Assembly: GCA_900553895.1 (NCBI GenBank)
Contig: USFB01000008.1
Location: 1 to 64,000 of the forward strand
DNA: 64,000 bases
Reading direction: 5' to 3'
From: an uncultured bacterium
GTDB taxonomy: Bacteria; Cyanobacteriota; Vampirovibrionia; Gastranaerophilales; Gastranaerophilaceae
Shown here: positions 31,679-41,401 of the stretch, in pieces
How the letters are laid out: each line of letters begins with the position of its first letter
Numbering within the stretch: position 1 is the stretch's first letter
The notes under the pieces: generated by a model
Databases searched by the model: none
What the model saw: only the letters and a program-made list of their open reading frames with translations
What the model was told of the DNA's origin: nothing
Made by a program: the position numbers and the translations under genes

Positions 31679-34600
31679 CTAATCTACAGAAAAGATTTCT
31701 TTGATATCATCCATTGTGAGTGATTTTGTAATATTTCTATCAATAGAAACTACGCTGTCAACAAGGTCACGTTTTCTGCCTTTGATTTTTTGAATCTTTT
31801 CTTCAACCGTATTTTTTGTGATAAGTCTGTATACAAATACTTTCTTTGTTTGTCCGATACGATAAGCACGGTCAGTAGCTTGATCTTCAACTGCAGGGTT
31901 CCACCAAGGGTCGTAGTGAATTACATAATCCGCACCTGTTAAGTTCAAACCTGTACCACCGGCTTTCAAACTGATTAAGAATATTGGTATATTTGGATTA
32001 TTGTTGAAGTTTTCTACAGCGGCTTGACGGTCTTTTGTCTTACCTGTCAAGTATTCATAAGGAATTCCTGAACGTTCAAGCCACCCTTTAATAATATCAA
32101 GCATATCAACAAATTGACTGAATAAAAGAACTCTGTGTTTTTCTTGAATAATTTGTTCCAGCATGCTCTTCAAGTATTCAAACTTACCTGATTTCATCAC
32201 GCCTTTAACATGTTCTTTATCATAAAGTTTAGGGTGACAACAAATTTGACGCAATCTAAGCAATGCTGAGAAAATTGACATACGACTCTTTTCAAGACCG
32301 TTAAGTTCAATACTCTTGAACAATTCTTCTTTTGTACTGTCAAGTACATCCAAGTAAAAGTCGCGTTGTTCGTCTGTAAGTTCGCAATATGCCATGTTTT
32401 CAACTTTATCAGGTAAATCTTTCGCAACATCTCGTTTCATACGTCGCAAGATGAATGGGAAAATTTGAAGTTTAAGACGTTTTTCAACAGTCTTATCTTG
32501 TCTTTCCATAATCGGTGTAACATAGCGGTAATTGAATTCTGCAACGTTGAATAAGAAACCTGGCATTAAGAAATCGAATACAGACCAAAGTTCTTCTAAT
32601 TTGTTTTCAATTGGTGTACCTGATAAAGCAAGTTTGTGGTCAGATTGTAATTCTTTAACCGCTTGTGCCGTTTGAGAAATTGCGTTTTTAATATTTTGAG
32701 ATTCATCTAAAATAACATATCTGAAATTATATTTCTTTAATTTTGCAATATCACGTCTTACAAGCGCATAACTTGTAATTACAATATCATATTCAGGTAT
32801 ATGCTTAAATAAGGTTTTACGTTCAGGCCCTGAAAGTTTTAAACAAGTTAAATCAGGCGTAAATTTCTGAATTTCAGCTTCCCAGTTAAATACAACAGTC
32901 GTTGGTGCAATAACCAAAGTTGGTTGAGGACCGTCAACTTCTTTTGCTTTTTGTAATAAGCTTAAAGCTTGAAGCGTTTTACCTAACCCCATATCATCAG
33001 CAAGAATACCGTTCAAGCCATATTGATATAAGAACCATAGCCAATGGAACCCTTTTACCTGATATTCACGAAACTCTGCATTAACTCCTTTAGGAATTTC
33101 AATTCCGTCAGATGTTGTAGAGAAGGTTGAAATTTGTTCCCAAAAACCTTTAAATTTGTCACTCATAACAAGTTCAAATCCTTGGTTTTGAAGTTCTGTA
33201 ATCAAACCTACACGATAAGTTTTAACCAAAAACGTATTATCACTGTTTCTATATGCGTCAAAAGAGTTAAACGAACGCATGATTTGATAAATATTCTGAG
33301 CAGGATATTCTACAAAACCTAAACTGCGAACACGTGCATATTTTTCGCCACTTTGAATTGTTTCGTATATATCGTCAAAATTGATTACCTCTTCACCAAC
33401 TTGACCATACAATTGAATTTCCATGCTATCTGCAGAATCTTCAGAAAAGTCGATTTTTGCACACATTTTGAAAGGTTCTTCCAACAATTTAAAGAAGCTC
33501 ATATCGTCACGTTCTTCAAAAATCCAACCTTCGCCTGCTTGTTGTTTATAATAGTTATAAAAATCAATCGCAGTTTCTTTTTCTAAAGCTAAGTTATTCG
33601 TTTGCATTGGAACAAATTTACATGCTAGCAACATGTTATAAGCCATTTGTTCATGTTCATAATCACGCTTAATCCAATAAACAAGCCCTTCTTCCTCTTT
33701 ACTTTTTACAGAAAGATAAGGTGATTTGTCTTTACTTTTTGAATAAGGAACTCTTACACCTGAATAATCAAATTCCAACGAAGCTTTCAAAGATTGGTCA
33801 TAATCAATCCCAAGAGTCACAATATTTACAGGCGGTTTGTGTTCAAGTAACAATTTAGAAATATTCTCAGCAATTGTTACGTTCATGATTTCTTGAAGGT
33901 GTGGAAGTTCTTCATAAACAAATTTTCCGCCATCAGCTTCTTTTAAGTCTGTGAAAGTTGATTTAATTATGCTTTGTGGAAGTTCATTCATCGCAATATT
34001 AATCGGAAAAATAATATTTTCATATCTTCCCCATTTGATTTGACGTGAAAAATACTTAACTTCTTCAAACGGATAAATTGCATCTCTATCAGGACGAGTC
34101 CAAAAAAGTTCTAACACAATGTTTGTTCCGCCATTTACGCTTGTCGTTGAAACATCTAAATTCAAATCCCAAACTTTATCGGTAAACTGTATTCTATCCT
34201 TTGTTTTTTCATCCAAAACTTCTTCTAATTCAGCCATTAAAGGAAATACCGGCGCAAATTTCGTAATAGGAATATCATACCAACCTGCTTTTTTATCCTG
34301 TTTAGCGATTTTCAAAAGTGTTTGGAATAAAGCTAATTCTGCTTTTTGGGCATCGTTGAGTTCAAATGTCGGGTCATTTTTTTGAACATCAATTAATGCT
34401 CTTAAAATATTTTCTAAAGAACGTACAATCTTATTTGTAGCTCTATCTCTAACTAAGATTGAGAAAAAGTTTTGACGTCTTTTAGGATTAAAATGAAATA
34501 TATAACTGCCTTTTGGAGCTTCTTTAAGCGTTGTATCAACATCCGATAAATCAGGTTCAACGCCATATTTTTCATACATCCAATTATCATACGCGCGTGT

Positions 34601-34870
34601 TTCGATTGCTTTTAGGCCGATTGCAACAGCGTGTTTGCACCACTCTTCTTTCAAAGGACAGTTGCATCTTGCTTCCACCTTATTTTTCTTAAAAATTAAA
34701 TCGGTAACATAAAAATCTTGATAATTACCTTTTACTTTTCCTTTGAAAAAGTTTTTCTCAGGGTAAGCTTCAAGAATCATGTCTTTTTGGTAATACTCAT
34801 AACCACGCCTCCAGCTACCGGGCGTTGCATTTTTCTTCAAAAATTTATAATCGAACATAAAATCACTCAT
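31679..34870 (-). CDS. SNF2/Rad54-family ATPase with SWIM zinc finger
   Basis: 1063 residues. The N-terminal SWIM finger has Cys69, Cys71, Cys78 and His80 (CNCPLKEEWCKH). A long middle domain of the bacterial SNF2 type follows, then a full helicase core from about residue 600: LADDMGLGKTLQALSL (Walker A), APTTVVFNWEAEI, ILDESQNIKN (Walker B, DESQ), ALSGTPIENKLEELWSVFDF, LLFSQFVDMLDII, SLKAGGTGLNLTGADYVIHY and DRAYRIGQTKKV. Such proteins remodel nucleic-acid-bound complexes; the exact role in bacteria is unclear. The ribosome binding site is weak for the ATG at 34870; the ATG four codons later (34858), after GAGTG, is an alternative. Monocistronic. Confidence 0.93.
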   Translation of the reverse strand: MSDFMFDYKFLKKNATPGSWRRGYEYYQKDMILEAYPEKNFFKGKVKGNYQDFYVTDLIFKKNKVEARCNCPLKEEWCKHAVAIGLKAIETRAYDNWMYEKYGVEPDLSDVDTTLKEAPKGSYIFHFNPKRRQNFFSILVRDRATNKIVRSLENILRALIDVQKNDPTFELNDAQKAELALFQTLLKIAKQDKKAGWYDIPITKFAPVFPLMAELEEVLDEKTKDRIQFTDKVWDLNLDVSTTSVNGGTNIVLELFWTRPDRDAIYPFEEVKYFSRQIKWGRYENIIFPINIAMNELPQSIIKSTFTDLKEADGGKFVYEELPHLQEIMNVTIAENISKLLLEHKPPVNIVTLGIDYDQSLKASLEFDYSGVRVPYSKSKDKSPYLSVKSKEEEGLVYWIKRDYEHEQMAYNMLLACKFVPMQTNNLALEKETAIDFYNYYKQQAGEGWIFEERDDMSFFKLLEEPFKMCAKIDFSEDSADSMEIQLYGQVGEEVINFDDIYETIQSGEKYARVRSLGFVEYPAQNIYQIMRSFNSFDAYRNSDNTFLVKTYRVGLITELQNQGFELVMSDKFKGFWEQISTFSTTSDGIEIPKGVNAEFREYQVKGFHWLWFLYQYGLNGILADDMGLGKTLQALSLLQKAKEVDGPQPTLVIAPTTVVFNWEAEIQKFTPDLTCLKLSGPERKTLFKHIPEYDIVITSYALVRRDIAKLKKYNFRYVILDESQNIKNAISQTAQAVKELQSDHKLALSGTPIENKLEELWSVFDFLMPGFLFNVAEFNYRYVTPIMERQDKTVEKRLKLQIFPFILRRMKRDVAKDLPDKVENMAYCELTDEQRDFYLDVLDSTKEELFKSIELNGLEKSRMSIFSALLRLRQICCHPKLYDKEHVKGVMKSGKFEYLKSMLEQIIQEKHRVLLFSQFVDMLDIIKGWLERSGIPYEYLTGKTKDRQAAVENFNNNPNIPIFLISLKAGGTGLNLTGADYVIHYDPWWNPAVEDQATDRAYRIGQTKKVFVYRLITKNTVEEKIQKIKGRKRDLVDSVVSIDRNITKSLTMDDIKEIFSVD

Positions 34871-35028
34871 TAATGTGAGGTACTCATCCTTTTCGGGTTT
34901 AAAATGTAAAATAGCAAATCGTAAGATTTACTACGAGGTTCCCGACCTCAAGGCTCCCAACCTTGATTTAATTATGACATAGAATTTATATTTATGCAAG
35001 CAGTTTTAGTAACAACAACTCTTATTTT

Positions 35029-35061
35029 GTAAAAAAAATAAGGTGGAAAAATATTCCACCT
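35029..35061 (-). terminator. Terminator of phosphohexomutase gene
   Basis: On the minus strand AGGTGGAA-TATTT-TTCCACCT is followed by TATTTTTTTT. Confidence 0.85.
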
Positions 35062-35066
35062 CATAT

Positions 35067-36539
35067 TTAATTTACAGAAATATTTTTAATTATTTCCAAT
35101 AGTTTGTTTACCATTGCATCTTCGTATTTCTGAGCATTTTCTTTGGAGTCAGCCTCAAAACGCAAAGTAAACACAGGTTCTGTATTACTTTGACGAATTA
35201 GTGCAAAACCTTTATCGAACACTATTCTCATACCATCAAGTGTAATTATATCCTTGATTGGCGTGCCGAAGAAATCAGGAGTTTCGGCTATAACCTTTTT
35301 GAATTCTTCCAACGTTTGTGCTTTTAAAGAATTTGGACAAGGAAGTCGAACTTCTGATGAACAATACAAAGCGTCAAACGGTGCTAATAATTCACGAATT
35401 TTGAAATTAGGATTTTCTTTTTTCTTCTTAGCCACAATTTCAATAATTCTGCAACCTGCATAAATAGCATCATCAAATCCGTAATACTTATCTTTAAAGA
35501 ATGTATGACCGCTCATTTCGCCTGCTAAGACAGCACCTGTTTCTCTCATTTTTGATTTAATATAGCCATGACCTGTTTTGCACATAACAGCAACACCGCC
35601 GGTTGCATTAATTGTATCGTACAAAGCTTGTGAACATTTTACTTCAGACACAATAACAGGTTTTATACCTTTTTCATTGTATTCTTTAATTACTTCTTCT
35701 GCATATATTAAAAGAAGTTTATCACCAGTCATTGAATTGCCGTCAGAATCAATTACACCGATTCTATCGCTGTCTCCGTCAAAAGCTATACCGATATCAG
35801 CTTTATTTGCAACTACCGCTTTTTTTATATCGTTTAAAGTCTTTTCATCACTTGGATTAGGATGGTGATGTGGAAAACGTCCATCAGGCATTGAATAAAG
35901 TTCTACAACCTCGCAACCCAAAGCTCTGTATAGTTTAGGTGCAACTACACCACCTGTAGCGTTTGCGCTATCAACTACAACTTTAATACCTTCGCCGATG
36001 CGTCCGAATTTCTTTGTCATTTCTTCAATATAATCAGGAATTAGGTCGTACTCGTTCAAAATTCCAAACGGTACAGGAGGAATTGCAAGTTTATATTCTT
36101 CCATTGTCAATTCTTTTACAATCTTAATTTGTTCTTCATTCAATGATTGTTTAGCATAAGTCATTTTCATACCGTTGTATTGGCTCGGATTATGACTTGC
36201 CGTAATAATCATTGCACCTGTTACCGGCATGTATTTTGTAATATATGGAGGAAGTCCCACAACTTCAGAATAATATCCTAGCGGAGTCGGTGCTAAGCCC
36301 ATATCAACAACATTTGCGCCACAAGAGCGAATACCTTCAATTAAAGCCTTTGAAAGTGAAGGTGAATGAAGTCTTGCATCTCTACAAACACTTATCCAAA
36401 CTTCTGACGGTTGCTTTTTAGTTTCCTTAATAAGAAACTGAACAAAGCCTCTACCTGTATAGTAGAAAAGTTCTTCCGTTATATCGTCACCATAAATTCC
36501 TCTGATATCATTCTTCCCGAATGCTGATTCTTTTAACAT
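35067..36539 (-). CDS. Phosphomannomutase/phosphoglucomutase
   Basis: The 490-residue alpha-D-phosphohexomutase shifts phosphate between C6 and C1 of mannose or glucose, feeding nucleotide-sugar synthesis. The four domains show FGKNDIRGIYGDDIT, the phosphoserine loop ITASHNPSQYNGMK, the metal loop AFDGDSDRIGVID, the sugar loop GEMSGHTFFKDKYYGFDDA and the phosphate-binding RQSNTEPVFTLRFE. It is nearest to AlgC/ManB-type dual-specificity enzymes; the preferred sugar cannot be told from sequence. GGAGGGATAAA precedes the ATG. It has its own terminator. Confidence 0.93.
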   Translation of the reverse strand: MLKESAFGKNDIRGIYGDDITEELFYYTGRGFVQFLIKETKKQPSEVWISVCRDARLHSPSLSKALIEGIRSCGANVVDMGLAPTPLGYYSEVVGLPPYITKYMPVTGAMIITASHNPSQYNGMKMTYAKQSLNEEQIKIVKELTMEEYKLAIPPVPFGILNEYDLIPDYIEEMTKKFGRIGEGIKVVVDSANATGGVVAPKLYRALGCEVVELYSMPDGRFPHHHPNPSDEKTLNDIKKAVVANKADIGIAFDGDSDRIGVIDSDGNSMTGDKLLLIYAEEVIKEYNEKGIKPVIVSEVKCSQALYDTINATGGVAVMCKTGHGYIKSKMRETGAVLAGEMSGHTFFKDKYYGFDDAIYAGCRIIEIVAKKKKENPNFKIRELLAPFDALYCSSEVRLPCPNSLKAQTLEEFKKVIAETPDFFGTPIKDIITLDGMRIVFDKGFALIRQSNTEPVFTLRFEADSKENAQKYEDAMVNKLLEIIKNISVN

Positions 36540-36625
36540 TTTATCCCTCCTAATGGCTTAATGGTAGCATAAACACAAATATTAATAAACTTGCACAGAC
36601 TCTGCTGTTTACTTATAATTTATTT

Positions 36626-37453
36626 ATGGAGAAGAAGGGCTTTCTATTTATACTTCCGGCATTGGTTGGAACATTTTTGTTTATTATAATTCCGATATTC
36701 TGTTCTTTCGGTTTGAGCTTTACGGAATGGGATTTATTAAACGAAATTCATTTTGTAGGATTGAGCAACTATAAATCGGTTTTTACCGAACCTGAATTTT
36801 TACAAATCCTTATCAACACAGTTGTTTATGCGGTTTCAACAACCGTATTTGCAGTATTAATTCCTCTTTTTATTGCATCAATAATTAATAATAAAATAAA
36901 GGGAAGTGAGCTGTTTAAGACTATTTATTTTCTGCCGTTTATTACTCCTGCTGTAGTAATTGCAATTGTTTGGGCATGGATATTTGACCCAAATATCGGA
37001 TTAGTAAATACACTTTTTCATACTCACTACACTTGGCTATTCAGCACAAAACTTGCCATGCCAATTCTGATTTTTGTTTCTGTTTGGAAGCTTATCGGAT
37101 ATAATGTAGTACTCTTTTTAACAGGATTTTCTACCATTGATAAAAGTGTTTACGAAGCTTCTAAAATTGATGGTGCAACTGCTTATCAAACATTTTTTGA
37201 TATCACAGTGCCACTTTTAAAACCAACAATTTATTTTGTTACAACCGTAACTGCAATATCTTCATTTCAAATTTTCGATTTGATTTATGTTATGACGCAA
37301 GGCGGGCCAAATGATTCGACAAATGTTATTGTATATTCAATTTACAAATACGCGTTTGAATATTTTGATATAGGCAAATCTTGCGCCTTAGCCTATATCT
37401 TATTTGCAATAATTTTTATACTAGTAATTCTTCAAAAGAAATTCGCAAAATAA
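36626..37453 (+). CDS. Sugar ABC transporter permease (MalF/UgpA type), orphan
   Basis: 275 residues with six transmembrane helices (FLFILPALVGTFLFIIIPIF at the start) and the cytoplasmic EAA loop EASKIDGATAYQTFFDITVP that contacts the ATPase. This is the first permease of a carbohydrate-uptake ABC system. The second permease, the binding protein and the ATPase are not next to it, which is unusual since these genes nearly always cluster. There is no convincing ribosome binding site; the ATG follows TATAATTTATTT closely (-10 TATAAT at 36613-36618, 7 bases before the ATG), so it may be leaderless. Confidence 0.88.
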   Translation: MEKKGFLFILPALVGTFLFIIIPIFCSFGLSFTEWDLLNEIHFVGLSNYKSVFTEPEFLQILINTVVYAVSTTVFAVLIPLFIASIINNKIKGSELFKTIYFLPFITPAVVIAIVWAWIFDPNIGLVNTLFHTHYTWLFSTKLAMPILIFVSVWKLIGYNVVLFLTGFSTIDKSVYEASKIDGATAYQTFFDITVPLLKPTIYFVTTVTAISSFQIFDLIYVMTQGGPNDSTNVIVYSIYKYAFEYFDIGKSCALAYILFAIIFILVILQKKFAK

Positions 37454-37531
37454 ACATTTAATATTTCGTTACAAATAAGCAACTATTTATATTGAGTTGT
37501 TTTTAGTTGTATGTGTGAAGGAAAGAATGGA

Positions 37532-37888
37532 ATGGCAATAAACTTCAATCCAATTGGATATAACGCTAAAACTGAACAAGGTAACAATTATAAAAAATCA
37601 AACCTGGGTAAAAGTATTGGTTTGGTTTTAGCAAGTGGTGTCGCTTATGCATATAGGAAGAAACCTATTCGACTACTCAAAAATACAGAAGATGAAAATC
37701 TTGAATATATATTAAAAACGCTTGGTAGCAACTATAAATTGTCTGACAAAGAGAGAAAACTTCTTCAACTTTATAACAAAATAGAAGCAGTAGGAGCGAT
37801 ATTTGGGATTGGTGTTTTAGCAGATAGATATATCAACAAAAAACGAAAAGAAAAAGCTGATATAAAACAAGTAAATTGGAATGTTTAA
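37532..37888 (+). CDS. Small protein with Asn-rich N-terminus
   Basis: 118 residues, unknown. The start at the ATG at 37532 (MAINFNPIGYNAKTEQGNN) is preferred because AAGGA lies 9 bases upstream and the N-terminus then resembles the FG-motif proteins; an ATG 21 bases earlier is in frame. A hydrophobic helix (IGLVLASGVAYAY) and a second near the C-terminus (AVGAIFGIGVLADRY) may insert in a membrane. Upstream, GCAACTATTT and TTTAGTTGTA fall at the class spacing but with a poor -10. Confidence 0.6.
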   Translation: MAINFNPIGYNAKTEQGNNYKKSNLGKSIGLVLASGVAYAYRKKPIRLLKNTEDENLEYILKTLGSNYKLSDKERKLLQLYNKIEAVGAIFGIGVLADRYINKKRKEKADIKQVNWNV

Positions 37889-37891
37889 AGA

Positions 37892-39169
37892 TTAATTTAA
37901 TTCTTCAACCAACTCTTCAAATTCCGGAAAAGAAATTTTTGTCCATTCAAAGCCATTTATTGCAATTTCATTTTCGCAAATCAAACCTGCAATGTAATAA
38001 CTCATTGCTAATCTGTGATCGTGATAACTTTCAAGTTCTGCATTACCTTTTAGCTTAGTTTTGCCACGTACTATAAAACCATCTTGATGTTCTTCAATAT
38101 CAACACCGATTTTAGAAAGTTCTTTTACTAGACATTTAATTCTGTCGGCTTCTTTATTTCTTAAATCCTCTGCATCTTTAATAATAGTTTCACCATCTGC
38201 TTGCGATGCTAAAACAGCAATTACAGGTAATTCATCAATTAATCTTGGAATATCCTCACCTTCAATTACGCATGGTTTTAGATTTTCGGTATATTGAACT
38301 CTTATATCACCAACTTCTTCTCCAGAAACAGTTGTTTTATTAAGAATTTCAATATTTCCGCCCATACGTTTCACAACATCAATTATGCCGGAACGAGTAT
38401 AATTCAAACCAACATTTTTAATGATAAAATCAGAATTTGGCACTATTAAACCAGCCACTATAAAAAATGCAGCAGATGAAATATCACCAACAATATTAAT
38501 ATCTCTTGCATACAATTTTGAAGGGTTTAGAGTTACTTCTGAACCGTTTATTTTAATATCAGCGCCTAAGTATTTAAACAAATTTTCTGTGTGATTTCTT
38601 GAAACATAAGGTTCTGTAAAGGTTGTTTCACCTTCTGCGTTCAAACCTGCTAAAAGTATACAAGATTTAACTTGTGCACTTGCAAGTTTAGAATTATAAT
38701 TTATCCCTCTAAGTTTTTGTCCGATTATTTTAAGCGGTGCATGACCATTTTCAGAAATTATATTTGCGCCCATCAAAGTTAGTGGCTCTATAACACGTTT
38801 CATCGGGCGTTTCGAAAGACTCAAGTCGCCTACGAGTGTTGAATTAAAATTTTGTCCCGCCAAAACCCCTGAAACTAAACGCATTGTAGTTCCTGAATTT
38901 CCGCAATCAAAAACTGAAGTTTCTGAAGGTTTTAAAAAACCTGTTGATTTTATTTTTAAATTTTTTTCATCTATGAACCGGATATCAACACCTAAACTTT
39001 TAAATAAGTTCAATGTTGAATGACAATCTGCACCGCTTGAAAAATTGCCAACCTTACATTCCCCTTCTGCAATTGATGAGAACATAACCGCACGGTGAGA
39101 AATTGATTTATCGGAAGGTATTGTAATTGTGCCTTTCAATGAATTTATATGTGATACTTTTTTTAACAT
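37892..39169 (-). CDS. aroA: EPSP synthase
   Basis: 3-phosphoshikimate 1-carboxyvinyltransferase, sixth step of the shikimate pathway. 425 residues with PSDKSISHRAVMFSS, CGNSGTTMRLVSGVLAGQ, GDLSLSKRPMKR, SAQVKSCILLAGL, DEL in RLIDELPVIAVLA and LRNKEADRI. The GNSGTTMR..LAGQ..GDxSLSxRPM version is the class II type often tolerant to glyphosate. It follows kdsA on the same strand with a dispersed repeat in the 60-base gap. A convergent small gene ends 3 bases away. Confidence 0.95.
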   Translation of the reverse strand: MLKKVSHINSLKGTITIPSDKSISHRAVMFSSIAEGECKVGNFSSGADCHSTLNLFKSLGVDIRFIDEKNLKIKSTGFLKPSETSVFDCGNSGTTMRLVSGVLAGQNFNSTLVGDLSLSKRPMKRVIEPLTLMGANIISENGHAPLKIIGQKLRGINYNSKLASAQVKSCILLAGLNAEGETTFTEPYVSRNHTENLFKYLGADIKINGSEVTLNPSKLYARDINIVGDISSAAFFIVAGLIVPNSDFIIKNVGLNYTRSGIIDVVKRMGGNIEILNKTTVSGEEVGDIRVQYTENLKPCVIEGEDIPRLIDELPVIAVLASQADGETIIKDAEDLRNKEADRIKCLVKELSKIGVDIEEHQDGFIVRGKTKLKGNAELESYHDHRLAMSYYIAGLICENEIAINGFEWTKISFPEFEELVEELN

Positions 39170-39172
39170 GTA

Positions 39173-39218
39173 ACCTCACCCCGAAATCAAAGGTTTCGCC
39201 CCTCCCTCAAGGGGAGAG
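39173..39218. repeat. CCTCACCCCG..CCTCAAGGGGAG repeat between kdsA and aroA
   Basis: CCTCACCCCGAAATC AAAG GTTTCG and CCCTCCCTCAAGGGGAG. Same family as 29130, 31580 and 41877, inserted between two co-directional genes. Possibly an attenuator in the kdsA-aroA transcript. Confidence 0.55.
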
Positions 39219-39229
39219 TAAAACAAATG

Positions 39230-40039
39230 TTATTCTCTAACCAATTCAAAAATAGCTTTACATTTTTCAAAAACTTTTTTAGCATCATTAAGTGCAAGCA
39301 TATTAGCACCGTCACAAAGAGCTTTATCAGGTTCCGGATGAATTTCAAAGAATAAAACATCTGCGCCTGCTGCCATTGCTGCATTTGCCAAAGTCGGAAC
39401 AAATCTCCTGTCACCACCTGTTGAATCACCGTTAGAACCGGGCATTTGAACGCTATGAGTTGCATCGAAAACGACAGGATAGCCGAATTCTTTCATTATA
39501 GGAATTGCTCTAAAATCAACAACTAAGTTGTTGTAGCCGAAAGAAACACCTCTATCAGTCAACATAATAGTATGATTTCCGCTATCTTCAACTTTTTTAA
39601 CCAAAGATTTCATTTGCTGCGGTGCTAAAAACTGTCCTTTTTTTATATTAACAATTTTACCTGTTTTTGCCGCTGCTACAAGTAAATCCGTTTGACGACA
39701 TAAAAACGCAGGAATTTGCAAAATATCAGCAACTTCTGCAACAGGTTCAGCTTGTTCAGGGAGATGAATATCCGTTACGATTGGAACTTCAAACTCTTTC
39801 TTGATTTGCGCAAGCATCTCTAAACCTTTTTCCATGCCAACTCCACGATAAGAGTTAATAGAAGAACGATTCGCCTTGTCAAAAGAAGATTTGAAAACAT
39901 AATTTATGTCAAGCTCTGCACAAACTTGTTTCAAGGTTTCAGCAGTTTGTTTTAAAATATCCATTGATTCTATTGCGCATGGCCCGGCTAAGATTGTTAA
40001 TTTATTTGAACCTATTTCAAAATTTTTTAGTTTTATCAT
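39230..40039 (-). CDS. kdsA: KDO-8-phosphate synthase
   Basis: Condenses phosphoenolpyruvate and arabinose 5-phosphate to KDO-8-P for the LPS core. 269 residues with LAGPCAIES, FKSSFDKANRSS, FLCRQTDLL, NIKKGQF, LTDRGVSFGYNNLVVDFR, VFDATHSVQMPG and EIHPEPDKALCDGANML. Cys21 in GPCAIES marks the metal-dependent class. Its presence shows that the organism makes KDO, although the waaA copy in this window is broken; a working KDO transferase would have to lie elsewhere. Confidence 0.95.
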   Translation of the reverse strand: MIKLKNFEIGSNKLTILAGPCAIESMDILKQTAETLKQVCAELDINYVFKSSFDKANRSSINSYRGVGMEKGLEMLAQIKKEFEVPIVTDIHLPEQAEPVAEVADILQIPAFLCRQTDLLVAAAKTGKIVNIKKGQFLAPQQMKSLVKKVEDSGNHTIMLTDRGVSFGYNNLVVDFRAIPIMKEFGYPVVFDATHSVQMPGSNGDSTGGDRRFVPTLANAAMAAGADVLFFEIHPEPDKALCDGANMLALNDAKKVFEKCKAIFELVRE

Positions 40040-40101
40040 GTTTTCTCTCTTTAGTTAATGTTGGGCGTGACCGACTAATCGAAGACAAGTTTGGATGAAT
40101 T

Positions 40102-40220
40102 TCGATTTGAAGTTGAAAGTTGTATAAAAAATTTTTTAAATTTATACGTTAAATATTTAACTAATTATATCTAAAGTGATATTTTAAACAACTTTCCACT
40201 TTCAACTTTCAATTTTCAAC
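40102..40220. repeat. Inverted repeat GTTGAAAGTTG / CAACTTTC
   Basis: GAAGTTGAAAGTTGTATAAA near 40110 is mirrored by TTTAAACAACTTTCCACTTT near 40180, followed by CAACTTTCAATTTTCAACT. The arms are imperfect and the loop AT-rich. A similar design, with GGAAAATTG arms, lies inside the 3040-3172 element. Non-coding, downstream of the activator gene. Confidence 0.5.
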
Positions 40221-40260
40221 TCTAAAAATCCACATCAGTAAGTCTCGCAAAAGCACGATT

Positions 40261-41265
40261 CTATGCGATGTCCCATCTTCCGCAAGTACCGCCCCATCTA
40301 GCTATAATATTACCTTTAATATCACCGATTTTTTCAACATGATGCATTGGTTCTGCACCTTCTAAAATAGTGATAACTTCACAGTTGTTTGAACATCCTG
40401 TGCATTGGCAAGTTACTGATTGGAAATTCATGTTACCAACTTCCCAACCTTTGAACTTTGTATCAACTTCTGTGTATTGGTGATTTTCCATAGCAAGAAG
40501 TGCTGCGCCGATAGCCCCCATTGTTTGGTGATTTTCAGGAACAACAATCTTAGTATTCAAAGCTTCTTCAAAAGCTTTTACCATGCCTGAATTTGTTGCA
40601 ACACCACCTTGGAATGAAATTGTAGGTAACAATTCTTTTCCTAATGCTAAGTTAGATAAATAATTTCTAACAAGAGCTTGGCAAAGTCCGTATAACAAAT
40701 CCTCTACAGGATAACCCAATTGTTGTTTGTGGATTAAGTCACTTTCAGCAAATACGCCACAACGTCCTGCGATACGTGCAGGGTTTTCTGATTTAAGCGC
40801 AGTTTCACCGAATTTTTCGATAGGAACATTTAATCTTTGTGCTTGGTGGTCAAGAAAACTTCCTGTACCTGCTGCACAAACCGTATTCATCGCAAAATCG
40901 GTTACAATACCATCTCTCAAGATAATGATTTTACTGTCTTGACCGCCGATTTCAAGAATAGTTTGAACCCCCGGAATATTTGTACTTGCAGCTACTGCGT
41001 GTGCTGTAATTTCGTTTTTAACAACATCTGCACCAACCAACGCGCCTGCAAGATTTCTGCCTGAACCTGTTGTTCCAACACCTTTTACAGAATATTCGCA
41101 AAGTGCCTGTGAATAAATTTGTTTTAAACCGTTTTGAACAGCATCAACAGGTTTACCCGCCGTTTTAAGCATGTATGAATCAATATATTTACCTTTTTCA
41201 TCCACTAATGCTAACTTTGTTGTAACGGAACCAACGTCGATACCTAAATATACATCTAAACTCAT
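40261..41265 (-). CDS. BadF/HgdC-type ATP-dependent Fe-S activator
   Basis: The 334-residue ASKHA-fold ATPase donates low-potential electrons to a 2-hydroxyacyl-CoA dehydratase or benzoyl-CoA reductase-type partner. YLGIDVGSVTTKLALVDEKG and ILEIGGQDSKII are nucleotide loops. Cys130 (NTVCAAGTGSFLDHQ) and Cys169 (AGRCGVFAESD) match the pair that ligates a [4Fe-4S] cluster between two subunits. A C-terminal extension adds CQCTGCSNNCEV and GGTCGRWD. The usual dehydratase genes are not adjacent. GAAGAAGG precedes the ATG. Confidence 0.9.
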   Translation of the reverse strand: MSLDVYLGIDVGSVTTKLALVDEKGKYIDSYMLKTAGKPVDAVQNGLKQIYSQALCEYSVKGVGTTGSGRNLAGALVGADVVKNEITAHAVAASTNIPGVQTILEIGGQDSKIIILRDGIVTDFAMNTVCAAGTGSFLDHQAQRLNVPIEKFGETALKSENPARIAGRCGVFAESDLIHKQQLGYPVEDLLYGLCQALVRNYLSNLALGKELLPTISFQGGVATNSGMVKAFEEALNTKIVVPENHQTMGAIGAALLAMENHQYTEVDTKFKGWEVGNMNFQSVTCQCTGCSNNCEVITILEGAEPMHHVEKIGDIKGNIIARWGGTCGRWDIA

Positions 41266-41401
41266 CTTTTTACCTTCTTCCCTTTAATGAACTTATTATA
41301 TCATAAAACAAATTTAATTTTGTAAATAACTATTAAAAATATAACAATTTTCTAAAATATCGTGTATAATTAAGTTATAGATATTTAAGGAGAAGGTATA
41401 T

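Noticed and set aside
41266..41401. FMN riboswitch before ribH
   Set aside because: The leader is short and AT-rich without the conserved GGGGC/CCC core of the FMN aptamer.
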